Shown here one piece after another: positions 42,417 through 53,296 of a stretch of DNA of 64,000 nt. How positions within the stretch are numbered: the stretch's first letter is position 1; the number at the start of each line of letters is the position of its first letter. The notes under the pieces were generated by a model. That model was not told the DNA's origin, searched no databases, and saw only the letters and a list, made by a program, of their open reading frames with translations. Made by a program: the position numbers and the translations under genes. Origin of the DNA: Gigaspora rosea (taxonomy: Eukaryota; Glomeromycota; Glomeromycetes; Diversisporales; Gigasporaceae); contig QKWP01001243.1 of assembly GCA_003550325.1 (NCBI GenBank), positions 43,955 to 107,954 of the forward strand, read 5' to 3'.

Positions 42417-43419
42417 GCTATTAGTATCTTTTTTTTATTTTTATATTAGATGAGATTTTGCTTATACAGTTGTTTCTTATTTATATTAATCTATTTGGAC
42501 TACTATTATATTCATGTTGATATAATATTAATGAGAATTTATATTAAAGTTGGTATATATAAGAGGATTTTAATATATAAAAATTTATAAAAATTTGGTT
42601 TGTAACTTAGATTGATATTAATGAGATTAATATTAATAAGGGTCAACTGTATCTCTACTAAGAAAATTTGTAAGAAAAATCTCCAGAAGAATCTTTGAAA
42701 CAGGTATTTTAATTACAAATTATAGTACAAGAATAGAGCTTAAACTAAATATACTAATAATATATATTTATTTGCAACCTAAATCTACTAGTGTAGTTAA
42801 AACTCATCTAGATTTGGTAGTATAAAATATTATTAGTTCGAGTACTATAATGGATCCAGTTATTGATCCAATAATTTATTTTACAAAAAGCATACTTAAG
42901 TAGTAGGCTGTATTGGTGTCTGAATGACTTTGGTCTAGTAGTCTACAAACATAGCTATATATATAGTAAGAATAAAATAGTTGAGGGTTTGAGAGAGATG
43001 ATATGTACTGTACATTGGAAAAATAAATATAGTACAAATCTGCAAAAATCTGTAACTCTATAAAATATTAACAAATTCTGTAGTAACTTGTAATCTAGTA
43101 GTTAAAAAACTCAACAATTTTGATACTATTTGATTTATTTTAACAAGACAGATCAAATTGTACTAAAATTATCAAGTTTTAATTACTAGATTTTAAGAAA
43201 ATCCTATTTAAATAAAATTTATAAATATCAAACTATTTTGCCAACTAGTAAACTAAATTTAATGATTTTGATACTATTTGACTTCTCTCAATAAGATAGT
43301 TCAAACAGTACCAAAAATATTAAAATTGGATTATGAAAAGAGGGCATTCATAAATAATGTTATACAAGAGAGAGGTTGGACGAACAATAACGTTTTTCTC
43401 AATAAGTAGGGAAAGAAGT
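42417..43419. other. AT-rich non-coding DNA
   Basis: No gene or element recognised. Two diverged copies of a TTTTGATACTATTTGAYTT segment occur at about 43117 and 43264. Confidence 0.4.
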
Positions 43420-44090
43420 TACAGTTCTGTGGTTTTTAAAATGTAACTTTGCCAAAAACAAATATTTTTTAATTTTAAGATAATAAGTATATATAAAATC
43501 ATGCCCTGAACAACTTTACTTAGGTGATAAAAGTAGGTTACCTTGTAAAAAAAATAGGCTATCTATGTACTAAAGCTAAAATTTTTGACTTATCAACATA
43601 AAACCTCTTTTTTTATCAAAATAACCTATTTTGTGCGCTTAAGCAAAGTTGTTTAGTATGCAATTTTACTTATATTTAAAATTAAAATCTGTTTTCTTAG
43701 CCATTTACTAGGTGAAAAATAAGGGTAAAGCTAGAAAAAAAATTTTTTACTAAAAGATTTTTTTATAAAAAATTTTTTTCTAACTTCAACTCTATTTTTT
43801 ATTTAGTAAATAGCTAAGAAAATGCATTTGATTTTAAATACAAATAAAATTGCATGCTGAACAACTTTGCTTAAATGCCCAAAGTAGGTTACCTTGATAA
43901 AAAAATAGGTTTTATATTGAAAGATCAAAAATTTTAGCTTTGCACATAGATAACCTATTTTTTTTACAAGGTAACCTACTTCTGTCACCTAAGTAAAGTT
44001 GTTCAGAGCATGATTTTACATGTACTTATTATCTTAAAATTAAAAAATATTTGTTTTTGATGAAGTTATATTTTTGTTTGTACAAAAATA
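43420..44090. repeat. Long foldback, arms about 330 bp
   Basis: The left arm with GAACAACTTTACTTAGGTGA and AGTAGGTTACCTTGTAAAAA is mirrored by the right arm at 43945-44020. The centre is near 43755 in a T/A run. Each arm itself contains a second, inner CAAAGTAGGTTACC-like unit. The GTTGTTCAG-GCAT motif is shared with the MITEs at 13921/63270 and the foldback at 3886. Confidence 0.65.
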
Positions 44091-44335
44091 GCAGAACTAT
44101 AACTTGGCAGAAAGGTTTTTTTATTCTCCTTTTTTTGCTTTTTATAGTCGTGAAATTTAATTTTAAGTTAATATGTAGGTTGAGAAACATTATTGCTTCA
44201 AAGTTTATAGTAATTTTATATATATTTTATTAAAATTTTATATATAAAAAATTTACATCTAATATTGTGTGACAAATCAGATGACTGTTATAATATTAAA
44301 TAATATAATTTATATATTAGATATATAAAGTGTTA

Positions 44336-45020
44336 TACATTAAAACAGCCCTTTTTTACAATTTTTTGAAAATTGAGTTTTCATTAGATTTATATAAATT
44401 TTGACATGATCGATATTTTTCAATTATAAATGAAAATCGATTTGTATAATAAAAAATCAAGATAATTGTAAAAGAAAAATTATATAAGCTGCGCAAGGCC
44501 AACATATCACAAGATTACCTGATAGTCATCTGTTACATTTAACCAATTAAAATCATGAAATTCAATTAATCCCAGATCAGTCCGAAAATCAAAACAAATG
44601 ATTAAACTCAATTATTTCAAAATAAATTATATAGGCCCTCAAAAGTAGAAACCAGACAATTTGACAATTTTTTAACAATTAACCTGTTTGATTGATCAGG
44701 TGTAAAATTTAAAGCCCAAACTTTTTTACTTAATAATGAAAGCCTGATCACTTAATAAATTTTTGTGATACAATGATTAAAACTTTTGATGCTATAATCT
44801 AAAAATAGATTTACTGGGATTTTAAAAGCAATCTACAGGTCTACAAATCTAATAATCCTGTTTAAACAGGTTTGTTAATCATGAATATACTATTTTTAGA
44901 TTGTTTTAATCTTGTGTAACAAAATAGTTTTTGCCAATTTTCTCAAAATCTGTGATCTGACAAATTGTTTGGTTTCTACTTTTGAGAGCCTATATGTAAA
45001 AAAAGGCTATTTTAATGTGT
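44336..45020. mobile_element. TIR element (CATTAAAACAGCC ends) holding a nested MITE
   Basis: Outer inverted ends ACATTAAAACAGCCCTTTTT (44337) and its partner ending GGCTATTTTAATGTGT (45020). The inner element 44634-44990 sits close to the right end. Outer target duplication not resolved. Confidence 0.5.
44634..44990. mobile_element. TA-type MITE, GGCYCTCAAAAGTAGAAACC ends (357 bp)
   Basis: Inverted termini GGCCCTCAAAAGTAGAAACC and GGCTCTCAAAAGTAGAAACC, TA duplicated (44632-44633, 44991-44992), nested in 44336-45020. The interior includes CTGTTTAAACAGG (a perfect palindrome). Confidence 0.7.
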
Positions 45021-46654
45021 AAAACCCATATAATCTAAAATTTTTTATTAGTAAATTGTTTTTGCTAATTAGGCTTATTATTGTAATAAAATAAAATATT
45101 TATAGTTTCTTAAATATATTATATATTGCTTACTAAAAGATTGCTATAAATTTAATAAAATTAGTAATTAGAAAGACAGGTAATTGGTTTAATATACTTT
45201 AATATATAAGTATAGTTAAAAATCTATCTAATTGGTTGTTAATCTTTGAATTTTTATTGATTAATTAGAATAAATATCTATATGAAAAATAAGAAAAGTT
45301 GTTAATAAATCTAATTACATATAAAATTTATAATCCTAAAAGTAAATTTAAATTTATATAATAATCTATATTATATATATTGTTTACTTGTTTGTATTTT
45401 TTTAACCAATTAAAAACAAATATTACTATGCTATACCCTCTTAAATTTCTAATATATTATTTATTATTTGTTTGTATATAGCAACCAAACTTACTCATAA
45501 TAGTACTAGTTTCAATTCAGTCACATATTCCCAATTTAAAAGAGAGTAAACATTGCTGATTTTTTTGAAAAGGGTAAGCTAGAATTTCCATTTTTGATAA
45601 AAATTTTAAAAAAACCCAAAATAATGAAAAAGAAGAGGTACCAAACATAAACAAGTTTATAAAAATTATATTAATATAATACTATATCACAAAACCAAAC
45701 TCTAGAATTTATATTTGCTACTTTTTTGCTTAATAGTACTAAAGTTTACAAACTAAAAAAGCCATCTACCAAGTTTATTTGAAAATGTTCCAGGACCCTT
45801 CTTTCTATAGTGTTTTAGTTTTTCAGTAGATAATTTAAGTTTTTTAGCTACAGTTTAGTAAAGCCAATTTACTATTTTATATATTAAATATACAGTTTTT
45901 GTAGATTGATCTTATTGAAAAATTTGGTACAAGGAATTATTAGAAAAAGTTGATATCAAATATATTGTATTGAAATATTAATACTTACTGTATTGAAACT
46001 TTTTTTTATATAAATTTAGTTAATTAAAATATTAACATATATAATCTAATTAAAGTAAATTAAATATAGTTAAATTAATTAAAAGATAATATTATAAATC
46101 TTAAATTTCTAAAATAGTGTTCCTGGCCAAATTTATACTAATTTTCTAACCAGTTTATATGAACACTGATAATTATAACTGTTTCTTTAAATTGTGTAAT
46201 TGAGCATAAGCATAATTATGATTTTAGCTAATTGCAGTTCTTTTTTTCTTATAGAAATTTTTATTGTAAACACAGCTCTATTTTAGTGTGAAGAAATTTT
46301 TAAAAAATAACACTTTATAAATTTCAATTATATATATAATAAAACATCCTGAATTTTTAATAAAGTGGCTCTATATCAGCTATATATTTAATTTTTTAAC
46401 AAATCAAATTTGATAAAGGTTCGTGAAACTGGCTTATATGCGCTGTACACTGTTCGAAAGCTGACTATATATCCCGAAGCAATCAGCCGTTATATATACG
46501 AAGCAATCAAAATTATATATTCGAACAATCAAATTATATTACTATTTTATGGTGATCTTTTTCGTTTTAACAGCTTCCAAATCTTGACTAGAGCGTCAAA
46601 GGTGCATTAGAACATAAATAAAATACCGATCGAAAAGAACAGAATGAATTTCAT
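45021..46654. other. AT-rich non-coding DNA
   Basis: No coding sequence or mobile-element ends recognised. At 46420-46610 an open stretch without an ATG start (CGAAGCAATC repeated twice) resembles a short gene fragment but is not identified. Confidence 0.4.
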
Positions 46655-46881
46655 GTGACAGATTAAAATGAAATCGGATTAAAATGAAATATGTATAGTA
46701 TAAAAAAAATTGACAAGCCATCGAAAAATAAAATTTTTTGGGGCGCATTTTATAGGGTTAGGGGTTAAGGTTAAAGGTTAGTTTTAGAGTAGAGTTTATA
46801 TTAAACAAGTATAAGTGGGCTTTAGAAGGTTAAATAGAAATCCACATTTCATTTTAATCTGATTTCATTATGCTCTGCGAC
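46655..46881. mobile_element. 7-bp-duplication MITE, copy 2 (227 bp)
   Basis: Same family as 9737-9959: ends GTGACAGATTAAAATGAAAT and GTCGCAGAG-CATAATGAAAT, duplication ATTTCAT (46648-46654, 46882-46888). The interior has TAGGGTTAGGGGTTAAGGTT (telomere-like). Confidence 0.75.
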
Positions 46882-47143
46882 ATTTCATAAAGCAAAAGGA
46901 GGTTATTCATAAAATAAGAGTTTATGGATATATATTCCATCACCCAAAACTAAAACTTAATTCACGTATTGAAACTTAATAAAAAAAAAGAGCCTATATC
47001 TAATAGGCGCATTTGCTCACTCGGCATAATAAAAACAAATTTAGTAAATCTGAATATAAAGTAAGCCAGTCGCAAAAATTGACAAACATTCACGCAGCAC
47101 TTTAAAAGGTCATATTGAATATATTTACAATTCTTACAGCATT

Positions 47144-48516
47144 TTATCTCTTTGCAAATGTTACTTTCATTTCCTTTTCGTGAGTAATTTTAAAACCATT
47201 TAAAACTTCTTTGGCCACAGCAGCTTGGTGATCGGCCTCATATTCCACAAACGCGATATCTGATTTTCCAGGGACAAGACGAACTTCTTTGAAACCAGGG
47301 TACCTGATAGAAGTTTGTTACAATCGAGTATATTTCTAATAGATAGACAAATTCTTGTAATGTCTCAAAATAACTAATTTCATGTAGATACATACTGTTC
47401 AAATAGGTAACTCAACATTTCGTCAGTAACATCTGGTGGCAAATTTTGTATATATAATATTCTGTTTTGGGGTTCTACTTCACCCTTTGGTGCAGTAGGA
47501 ACGATTGGCACATCATTTTCATCCATTTCTTGGCAATCAAACATTTTGGCATTAATAAAATTAATCACATAAATAAACTAAACACATATATGACAATAAT
47601 TAAGTTTTTACCAATTTCAGGTGTTTCTAATTCCATGTCTCTACCTTTTTCACCATTCGCAGGTCTCTTGTGATCCACTAAACCTATAATAATATATATG
47701 TTTTTTTTAAATAATTTGTATAAATGTAGATAAAAACTAAAAATAACAACATTTCTAACCTTCTTCCTCTCTTTGTCTTTTCACAGCAGGCGCAGATGTG
47801 ACAGATTGCCCTAACGTTGACGTACGTTGAGCATTTGCGGAAACGGTACCAGGCCGTTTCCATGTCCCATCCAATTTCGCAACGGCATCTGACTTTCCTT
47901 TTGCGTATTCTATTTGCTATTATAAGTTCAACGCGTATAAAATACAAACAAATAAAAAAATCGAAAGGTCAGCTGCATTCGATAGTTGAACTCTATTGGA
48001 AGACTTTATAATCAAATCCACCATAATATATTTGTTGGATCGACCTTTGAGAATTAAAGATAATTAGAATTATAGAAGAAAAAGAAAGTATGGTATTATC
48101 AGATTATTCAAGTAAAATAAAATTTGTTTTGTGCAATATCATTTACAAAGTGAATCATACATAATAGAAGATAAATGAATGGAAAAAAAGAAAAAAAGAA
48201 GGAAATCTCACCATAGGTACGTCGTAAAAGTTAAAGCCATTAAGTCCTCTCATAGCCGCCGTAGCACTTTGAATTTCCTTGAAAACAATAAAAGCTTGGC
48301 CGCGCATTTTTATAGTTTTCAAAGCAACGATATCTAAAATACGTCCATAAGCTGAAAAAAGAGCATACAATGATCTCTTCAATTCTAACAATAAAAAAAT
48401 TCATATTAGATAATATATAGTGACACAGGCTATAGAGTAGTAATAATACCATCTTTGTTGATTTTTTCATTTAAATTACGGACGTAAAGTGTTTGATTTG
48501 GTAGAATGCTTGACAT
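47144..48516 (-). CDS. U2 snRNP B''/U1A-type spliceosomal RNA-binding protein
   Basis: Six exons: 48450-48516, 48212-48384, 47760-47916, 47612-47683, 47396-47528, 47144-47303, all with GT-AG introns of 65-92 nt except intron 2 (295). They sum to 762 nt, 253 aa. RRM1 (residues about 8-85): [20 protein letters not shown] (RNP2), then [12 protein letters not shown] (RNP1) and [20 protein letters not shown]. The middle linker ([18 protein letters not shown]) is short, as in U2B'' rather than U1A. RRM2 (about 175-250): [20 protein letters not shown] and [15 protein letters not shown], ending [15 protein letters not shown], as the family ends. It binds a U1/U2 snRNA stem-loop (with U2A' for U2B''). 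One fungal gene often covers both roles. The MQIEY join needs the acceptor after ATAATAG at 47917. Confidence 0.92.
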
Positions 48517-48708
48517 AGTAATTTTTGGACGAAGTTGCTTCAAAAAAGTTTGACTTTATAGCTGCGGATTATGTTTGATGAATTATGCTCCCCCAAAATT
48601 AAACAAGCCACCTGTAAATTATACAGATTTAGATAAATAAAATTATAGTAAAAATGCTAATTTAAATTTATATTTTATATATTTAATAATAATAAGTATA
48701 TATATATA

Positions 48709-48924
48709 TGGGCTATGTGCTGAGAAAAGGACAATTCTTTCAAAAGTAATTTTTTTGTATAAATCAATTAGAATAAGATTAGAACCATTCTTTACTGAAA
48801 ACACAAAATTAGTAATAAAATTTTGCAGTATAGCTCTTTAAAGTTTGCATTTTCTTATAATTTATTATAATATTTACAATGATTTTTCGAGTCAACTTGG
48901 GCCCTTTTCTCAGCATATAGTCCA
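48709..48924. mobile_element. TA-type MITE, TGGGCTATGTGCTGAGAAAA ends (216 bp)
   Basis: Inverted ends TGGGCTATGTGCTGAGAAAA / TGGACTATATGCTGAGAAAA, TA flanks (48707-48708, 48925-48926). It lies about 190 bp upstream of the U2B''-like start codon, so in the presumed promoter region. Confidence 0.7.
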
Positions 48925-48934
48925 TATATACAAT

Positions 48935-49044
48935 CAGTGTTGATATGGACCAAAGTGTTTAGACATTGGTCAAATTGGTCAAATAATATTTAAATATATA
49001 GTACTGTACTATACAGATTGCTTGGCCAACGACTACCAACTCTG
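48935..49044. mobile_element. Probable 110-bp hAT MITE, CAGTGTTG ends
   Basis: Ends CAGTGTTG and CAGAGTTG. Flanking octamers TATACAAT (48927-48934) and ATTACAAT (49045-49052) agree at six of eight positions. Arms are short; weaker than the other hAT calls. Confidence 0.45.
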
Positions 49045-49092
49045 ATTACAATATATTTATTATTGTAATTTTTAATTGAAGTTTGCTATTTA

Positions 49093-49305
49093 TCGCCAGT
49101 GGTGATCATCACCAATGTATATTTTGTATCTTTAAATTTTGTCTATGAAATCACCTTTGAGACTCTAACAAAAAAAATTTCTCGTAAAATTTTGGTATAA
49201 ACTATGCCCATCCCAGTTCTTACCACTTTCTTACCCTAACCCTAATATTAATCAAAATTAATTTTTATTTCGGCAAAAAACTCTGGTGATGATCACCACT
49301 GGCAA
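49093..49305. mobile_element. TA-type MITE, YCGCCAGTGGTGATCATCAC ends (213 bp)
   Basis: Ends TCGCCAGTGGTGATCATCAC and TTGCCAGTGGTGATCATCAC, TA flanks (49091-49092, 49306-49307). The interior has ACCCTAACCCTAA (about 49232). The internal AACAAAAAAAATTTCT-TAAATTTT stretch is shared with 61357-61683, so the two are related. Confidence 0.75.
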
Positions 49306-49394
49306 TAAGTAGTAATTTTCTTTTTAATTACAGTATAATATATTAGTAATAAATTTTTTTGCTTATACGATATTAAAATAAGTCATTGTTTCAG

Positions 49395-49563
49395 CATAAG
49401 TCAATTTCGTCACAATGGACAGCGCGAAAGATTAATTTTAGAGCATTCTCAAGAACGACACCAAAGTAGCCCCCAAGTTGGGTTGATTACTGCCACAGCT
49501 GCCGCAGCATGTACCAGTAATATGGATAGCACAAATTTAAACGATAATAAAAAATGGATTTAA
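49395..49563 (+). CDS. Possible terminal exon of an unidentified plus-strand gene
   Basis: After a TTTCAG acceptor, one frame stays open for 55 codons and ends in TAA: ISQFRHNGQRERLILEHSQE ... SSPQVGLITATAAAACTSNM ... NDNKKWI. The Gln/Ser/Ala-rich, GC-richer composition is exon-like. Upstream exons are not seen; the intron would span the MITEs at 48709-49305. It may be unrelated to the sirtuin gene that starts 413 bp downstream. Confidence 0.35.
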
Positions 49564-49975
49564 AGAAAATACTTCATTCGTGTTAATTAAATGATGAGCA
49601 TCTGAAGCGTCTTTCTCATTGAATTCAGCTTGATCAAACAGGTCAATAAGGTTCTTTGGGTTTCTCAAGTACCTCCCTCAATGAATTTAACAAAAATCTG
49701 ATTGGTCTGTATGGCGAAGCTGGTCAATCAGATTATCTAATTCATTGAAAGAGGTGTTTGCGTTCGAGAGTCCGTGCTCGAGAACGCACATCTTAAAAAA
49801 AAAAGAAGAAATGGTTAATGATTGTGTAACCGATCACAAATGATGGGGTCCTTGGAAATCAAAATGCTTTATGGAATATGAACTCCGATAACATATAATT
49901 TGTATAAATATTTAAGTTCTGCGTTCAAAAAGGAGCTTACAAACTTCAAATTTACGAACTTGAATTTTTGTTTCA
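49564..49975. other. Upstream region of the sirtuin gene
   Basis: Contains a GC-richer inverted-repeat-like stretch (49600-49795: ATTGAATTCAGCTTGATCAA near the start, TGGTCAATCAGATTATCTAA and ATTCATTGAAAGAGG near the end) that may be a decayed MITE. The promoter presumably lies in the last 100 bp; no TATA or other motif can be supported. Confidence 0.4.
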
Positions 49976-51854
49976 ATGTCTAAAATCGAATCATTTCACC
50001 AAAGTATGTTACGACCTTTAGTAATTTACGTGAAAATTTTTCCTATCAGTCGAATTCACAACTAATCTGTTTGCCTTTCAATTGTATGCCCTCCTAGTAC
50101 TAAAAACTTCAAAACATATAGTCGCTTTGTGTGGTGCAGGATTGAGTGCAGAATCGGGAGTACCGGTACAGTACTAATAGATTCGTTAAAGTCTTAAATT
50201 ACACATGAATTGTGTCGCCGACTTTTTTTCGAAACCTTTATTTCTTAATAGACTTTCCGAGGTGAAGGTGGCTTTTGGAGAACTTTTCAAGCGACCGAGC
50301 TTGCCACGCCAAAGGTATTTCTATCCATTAAAAGTTTAATATAAATTCTGATCTGTGATTTATAATTTATTAGGCATTCAAAAAGAATCCATCCCGAGTA
50401 TGGGAATTCTATCATTACCGGTATTAAGGTCATTTGTCACCTATAGGGTTGTAAAGTTACGCATACCGATACGGTAATTTACCGGTGGTTATCGTTAGAG
50501 TATATATAGTAAAGTAATACGGTACGGAAACGCAATTTAGGATGGACGTGTAGAAATCATGATAGTACGTACGGCTTATAAAAGAAAAAATTCGTCAGAC
50601 AAAGTTACTTTTCCTACTAACCCCAACTCGAAAAAAGGACAATACTAATGCCTACCCTAACCCTAACCATGAAAAGGGTTACATATAAAAATTGTTGCAA
50701 GTCTACATTAACTGCACGTACGATCAAAATTTACTATAATTTTCGTGTCCGTCTGAATCTGTACTGCCGTACAGTACTACTTTACTAAATACCTTTATCG
50801 TGATGGTAATTACCAACGTACTGTACGTACGTACGTTTTTTGGGGGTCGCTTAATGCCAGACCCATCACGAGATTATCCGGCATATAACCCGGATCTGTC
50901 CGTACAAAACCAAGCGAGACGACGAAGACAAAAACACGAAAAATATAAAAAGCGACTATCTTGGTTCACTAAGTCAAAGTGTTGGAAATGCAATTTTGCT
51001 ATATATAAACCGCCTTATCTATTCTTAACAAACCCTAACCCTGATATCAATTAAATATCGAAAAAATCGGATAATCTCGTGATGGACCTGGCTTTAAGCA
51101 TATGTAATTTATCGTTAATTTGCCGGTAATTTTACAACCAGGTTTGATTTCTGATTGTGTCTGACATTATTTACACTTTAGTCGTGAATTAGTGTTGACA
51201 AAAAAACCTAATCGTGCCCATAAAGCCTTGGTTGATTTTGAAAAAAAAGTGTCATCAGCAACTCAAAAAACACAAACTTTTACTGTCATTACTCAAAATG
51301 TTGATGGTCTTTCGAGTAATATCAAAAATTTGATTGAAATGCATGGTTCTCTTTTTAGAACACGTTGTACTAAATGTGGAGATAGAAGAGAGAATCGTGA
51401 TTCTCCTATTGCGCCTGCATTAAAAGGAACGGAGGACTCTCAATTTGATATAAACCTTCCCATTGAAAAACTTCCAAGTTGTTCAAAGTGTGGAGGTCTG
51501 TTGAGACCAGATGTTGTATGGTTTGGAGAATGTTTAGATAATGAAATTTTGACGAAGATTGAAGTCGAGCTAGAAAGATGCGACTTATTGTTGGTTATTG
51601 GAACTAGCGGTCTCGTCTATCCAGCAGCTTCTTATGTTTCGATCGTCACGTCTCGCGGTGGCAAGATTGCAGTTTTCAATATTGAAAAGACCTACGATGC
51701 TGATTTTGAATTGTAATTATTATTTTTATTTATCCGATATTTTTTTATATTTGCATTTATTTATTTATTTATTTTTAAATTTAGCATCGGTCCCTGCGGT
51801 GAAACTTTAGGAAATGCTCTTATGGTTAATGATAGTGAAGATGAGGATGCTTAA
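49976..51854 (+). CDS. SIRT5-like NAD-dependent protein lysine deacylase (sirtuin)
   Basis: Six exons: 49976-50003, 50098-50165, 50252-50314, 50374-50420, 51182-51712, 51785-51854, GT-AG introns, 807 nt, 268 aa. Start chosen because MSKIESFHQ splices in phase to [23 protein letters not shown]-binding GAGLSAESG...[12 protein letters not shown] (Gln-Asn-x-Asp); catalytic His in IEMHGSLF; zinc ligands CTKC and [16 protein letters not shown] and FNIEKT for NAD; end [13 protein letters not shown]. The FYHYRRE segment keeps the Tyr-x-x-Arg that in SIRT5 reads succinyl/malonyl groups, so desuccinylase/demalonylase activity is likely (inference). No mitochondrial leader is evident. Intron 4 is 761 nt, because it contains a 693-bp transposon; without it the intron would be about 68 nt, like the others. 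Confidence 0.93.
50447..51139. mobile_element. TIR element in sirtuin intron 4 (GGTTGTAAA ends)
   Basis: Ends GGTTGTAAAGTTACG and GGTTGTAAAATTACCGGCAA are inverted. The left end is followed by TACCGATACGGTAATTTACC. The interior has ACCCTAACCCTAACC (about 50653) and palindromes GTACGTACGTAC. It contains the nested element 50855-51093. Target duplication not resolved. Confidence 0.65.
50855..51093. mobile_element. TTAA-flanked MITE (piggyBac-like), nested, 239 bp
   Basis: Ends TGCCAGACCCATCACGAGAT and AGCCAGGTCCATCACGAGAT are inverted and TTAA lies outside each (50851-50854, 51094-51097), the target of piggyBac-type elements. It contains ACCCTAACCCTGA (about 51027). The open frame across it is not a gene. 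Confidence 0.65.
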
Positions 51855-52359
51855 CGTGTTATGGTCACATGATATCGTTATTCTGAGAACAAACGTTCGT
51901 TTTATATACTGCATATAGATCATATGACTATAACTTTAGATATAATCGAGTTTGCAGTTTTGAGTAAAATTTCATTACTGTACTATATACATTATATACC
52001 GTTTAATAAATATGGGGTCTTACTGTATTTAAGGATCTAATTTTTAGATTTGAGTAATAAATGTAAGGACCGAAGCTAAAATTTTGATTTTTTATTTTGA
52101 TCTATAAAAACCTATTTATATTTTTCATTGATAATATTTTTAAAAAAAAAAAAATAAGAAACAAAACCTGCTTGCTCTGTTTTAAGAAAAATGATAGGGT
52201 TTATATATTTGTAAAAACTTAAAAAATTTATAATAACAAGATATAATAATAATGAGATATTAAACAAGATATAATAACAATAATAACAAGATATAATAAC
52301 AAGATATTATAACAAGATACAGTATAATAGCAAGTTATTATAACAAGTTATAGTAGTAT
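51855..52359. other. Sirtuin 3' region and ATAACAAGATAT repeat
   Basis: 3' UTR and downstream AT-rich DNA, then about ten degenerate units of the ATAACAAGATATAAT type at 52229-52352. Confidence 0.5.
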
Positions 52360-52474
52360 CTAGGGTTAGTAAAATTACGGGGGGCCAACTTATTATAAAC
52401 ATATCTTTAATAAAAATGTTGCATAATTGTTTGTGTAACAATCGTATAAATATATAATAAAAATATTCACGATA

Positions 52475-52663
52475 CTATATCAAAGAACCTTTGATTGTAT
52501 TAATTGACCACTGATTCAAGACAGGCTGTTGTTGTCTTCTATTTCTGCCACCTGGTAGGTTTGTATAGAAATTGAGTATATATTGGTGTTCGCAAAAACT
52601 AAATATCACTCTTAAATAATAAAAGTTGTCAAATTCCGAATTTATTAACCTATATGCGTTCAT
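52475..52663 (-). CDS. Unidentified exon-like ORF, 62 aa
   Basis: MNAYRLINSEFDNFYYLRVI ... YTNLPGGRNRRQQQPVLNQW, ATG start. It looks protein-like (basic GGRNRRQQQP segment) but no family is recognised and no adjoining exon is seen. It lies just inside the left end of the putative 8-kb element and could be a remnant of its gene. Confidence 0.3.
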   Translation of the reverse strand: MNAYRLINSEFDNFYYLRVIFSFCEHQYILNFYTNLPGGRNRRQQQPVLNQWSINTIKGSLI

Positions 52664-52812
52664 TTTAAATATTTAGTACCGTAAATTGCTATAAAAGACC
52701 TGGATCTCTTACAGTCTTATATTCACCAATATTAAAACTTATATCAGACTTGGGTCTAGTACATGGTAAAGAGTTTGTACCATTAGAAATTTTAAAAGTA
52801 TGTAGATTTTTC

Positions 52813-53288
52813 TAGGGATGCACCAGTCCGGTCCGGTCTGTCCCGGTCCTAGTAGACCGTTATCATAGTATTTTCGGTCCTGGTCCCAGTCCGTTCACGG
52901 TCCCAAAACCAGTGTTGGCATTGGACAATGATCAATAAAATTTTATTGGAATTGGACATATGACTAATTGGAATTGGGCATATGTCCAATAAAGTCCAAT
53001 AAAAATTTTATTATGTCCAATTAGTCCAATTGCCAACACTGCCCAAAACGGTCCTTAATGAATAAATCTTATTGGTCATAAATGACGTAATTACTTACTG
53101 TCAGATATAAACAAACATCATATGATCTGTGTTACACCTGATCAAGCAATTTGATTGGGTGATATGAATATCACAGTTTGTTTACAAGGACCGGTCCAGG
53201 ACCAGTCCCAAACCGGGACTGATAAGACAGTGAAACCGTCGAAAAGAACGGCCCTGGACCAGTCTTTTTCAGGACTGGTGCATCCCTA
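52813..53288. mobile_element. hAT MITE, TAGGGATGCACCAGTCC ends, with nested MITE (476 bp)
   Basis: 17-bp inverted ends TAGGGATGCACCAGTCC and an exact 8-bp duplication GATTTTTC (52805-52812, 53289-53296). GC-rich subterminal GGTCCNGGTCC words. It contains the 132-bp insertion at 52910-53041. Confidence 0.9.
52910..53041. mobile_element. Second hAT MITE nested in the first (132 bp)
   Basis: Palindromic, ends CAGTGTTGGCA, exact 8-bp duplication CCCAAAAC (52902-52909, 53042-53049). Repeated TTGGAC/GTCCAAT words. Confidence 0.9.
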
Positions 53289-53296
53289 GATTTTTC

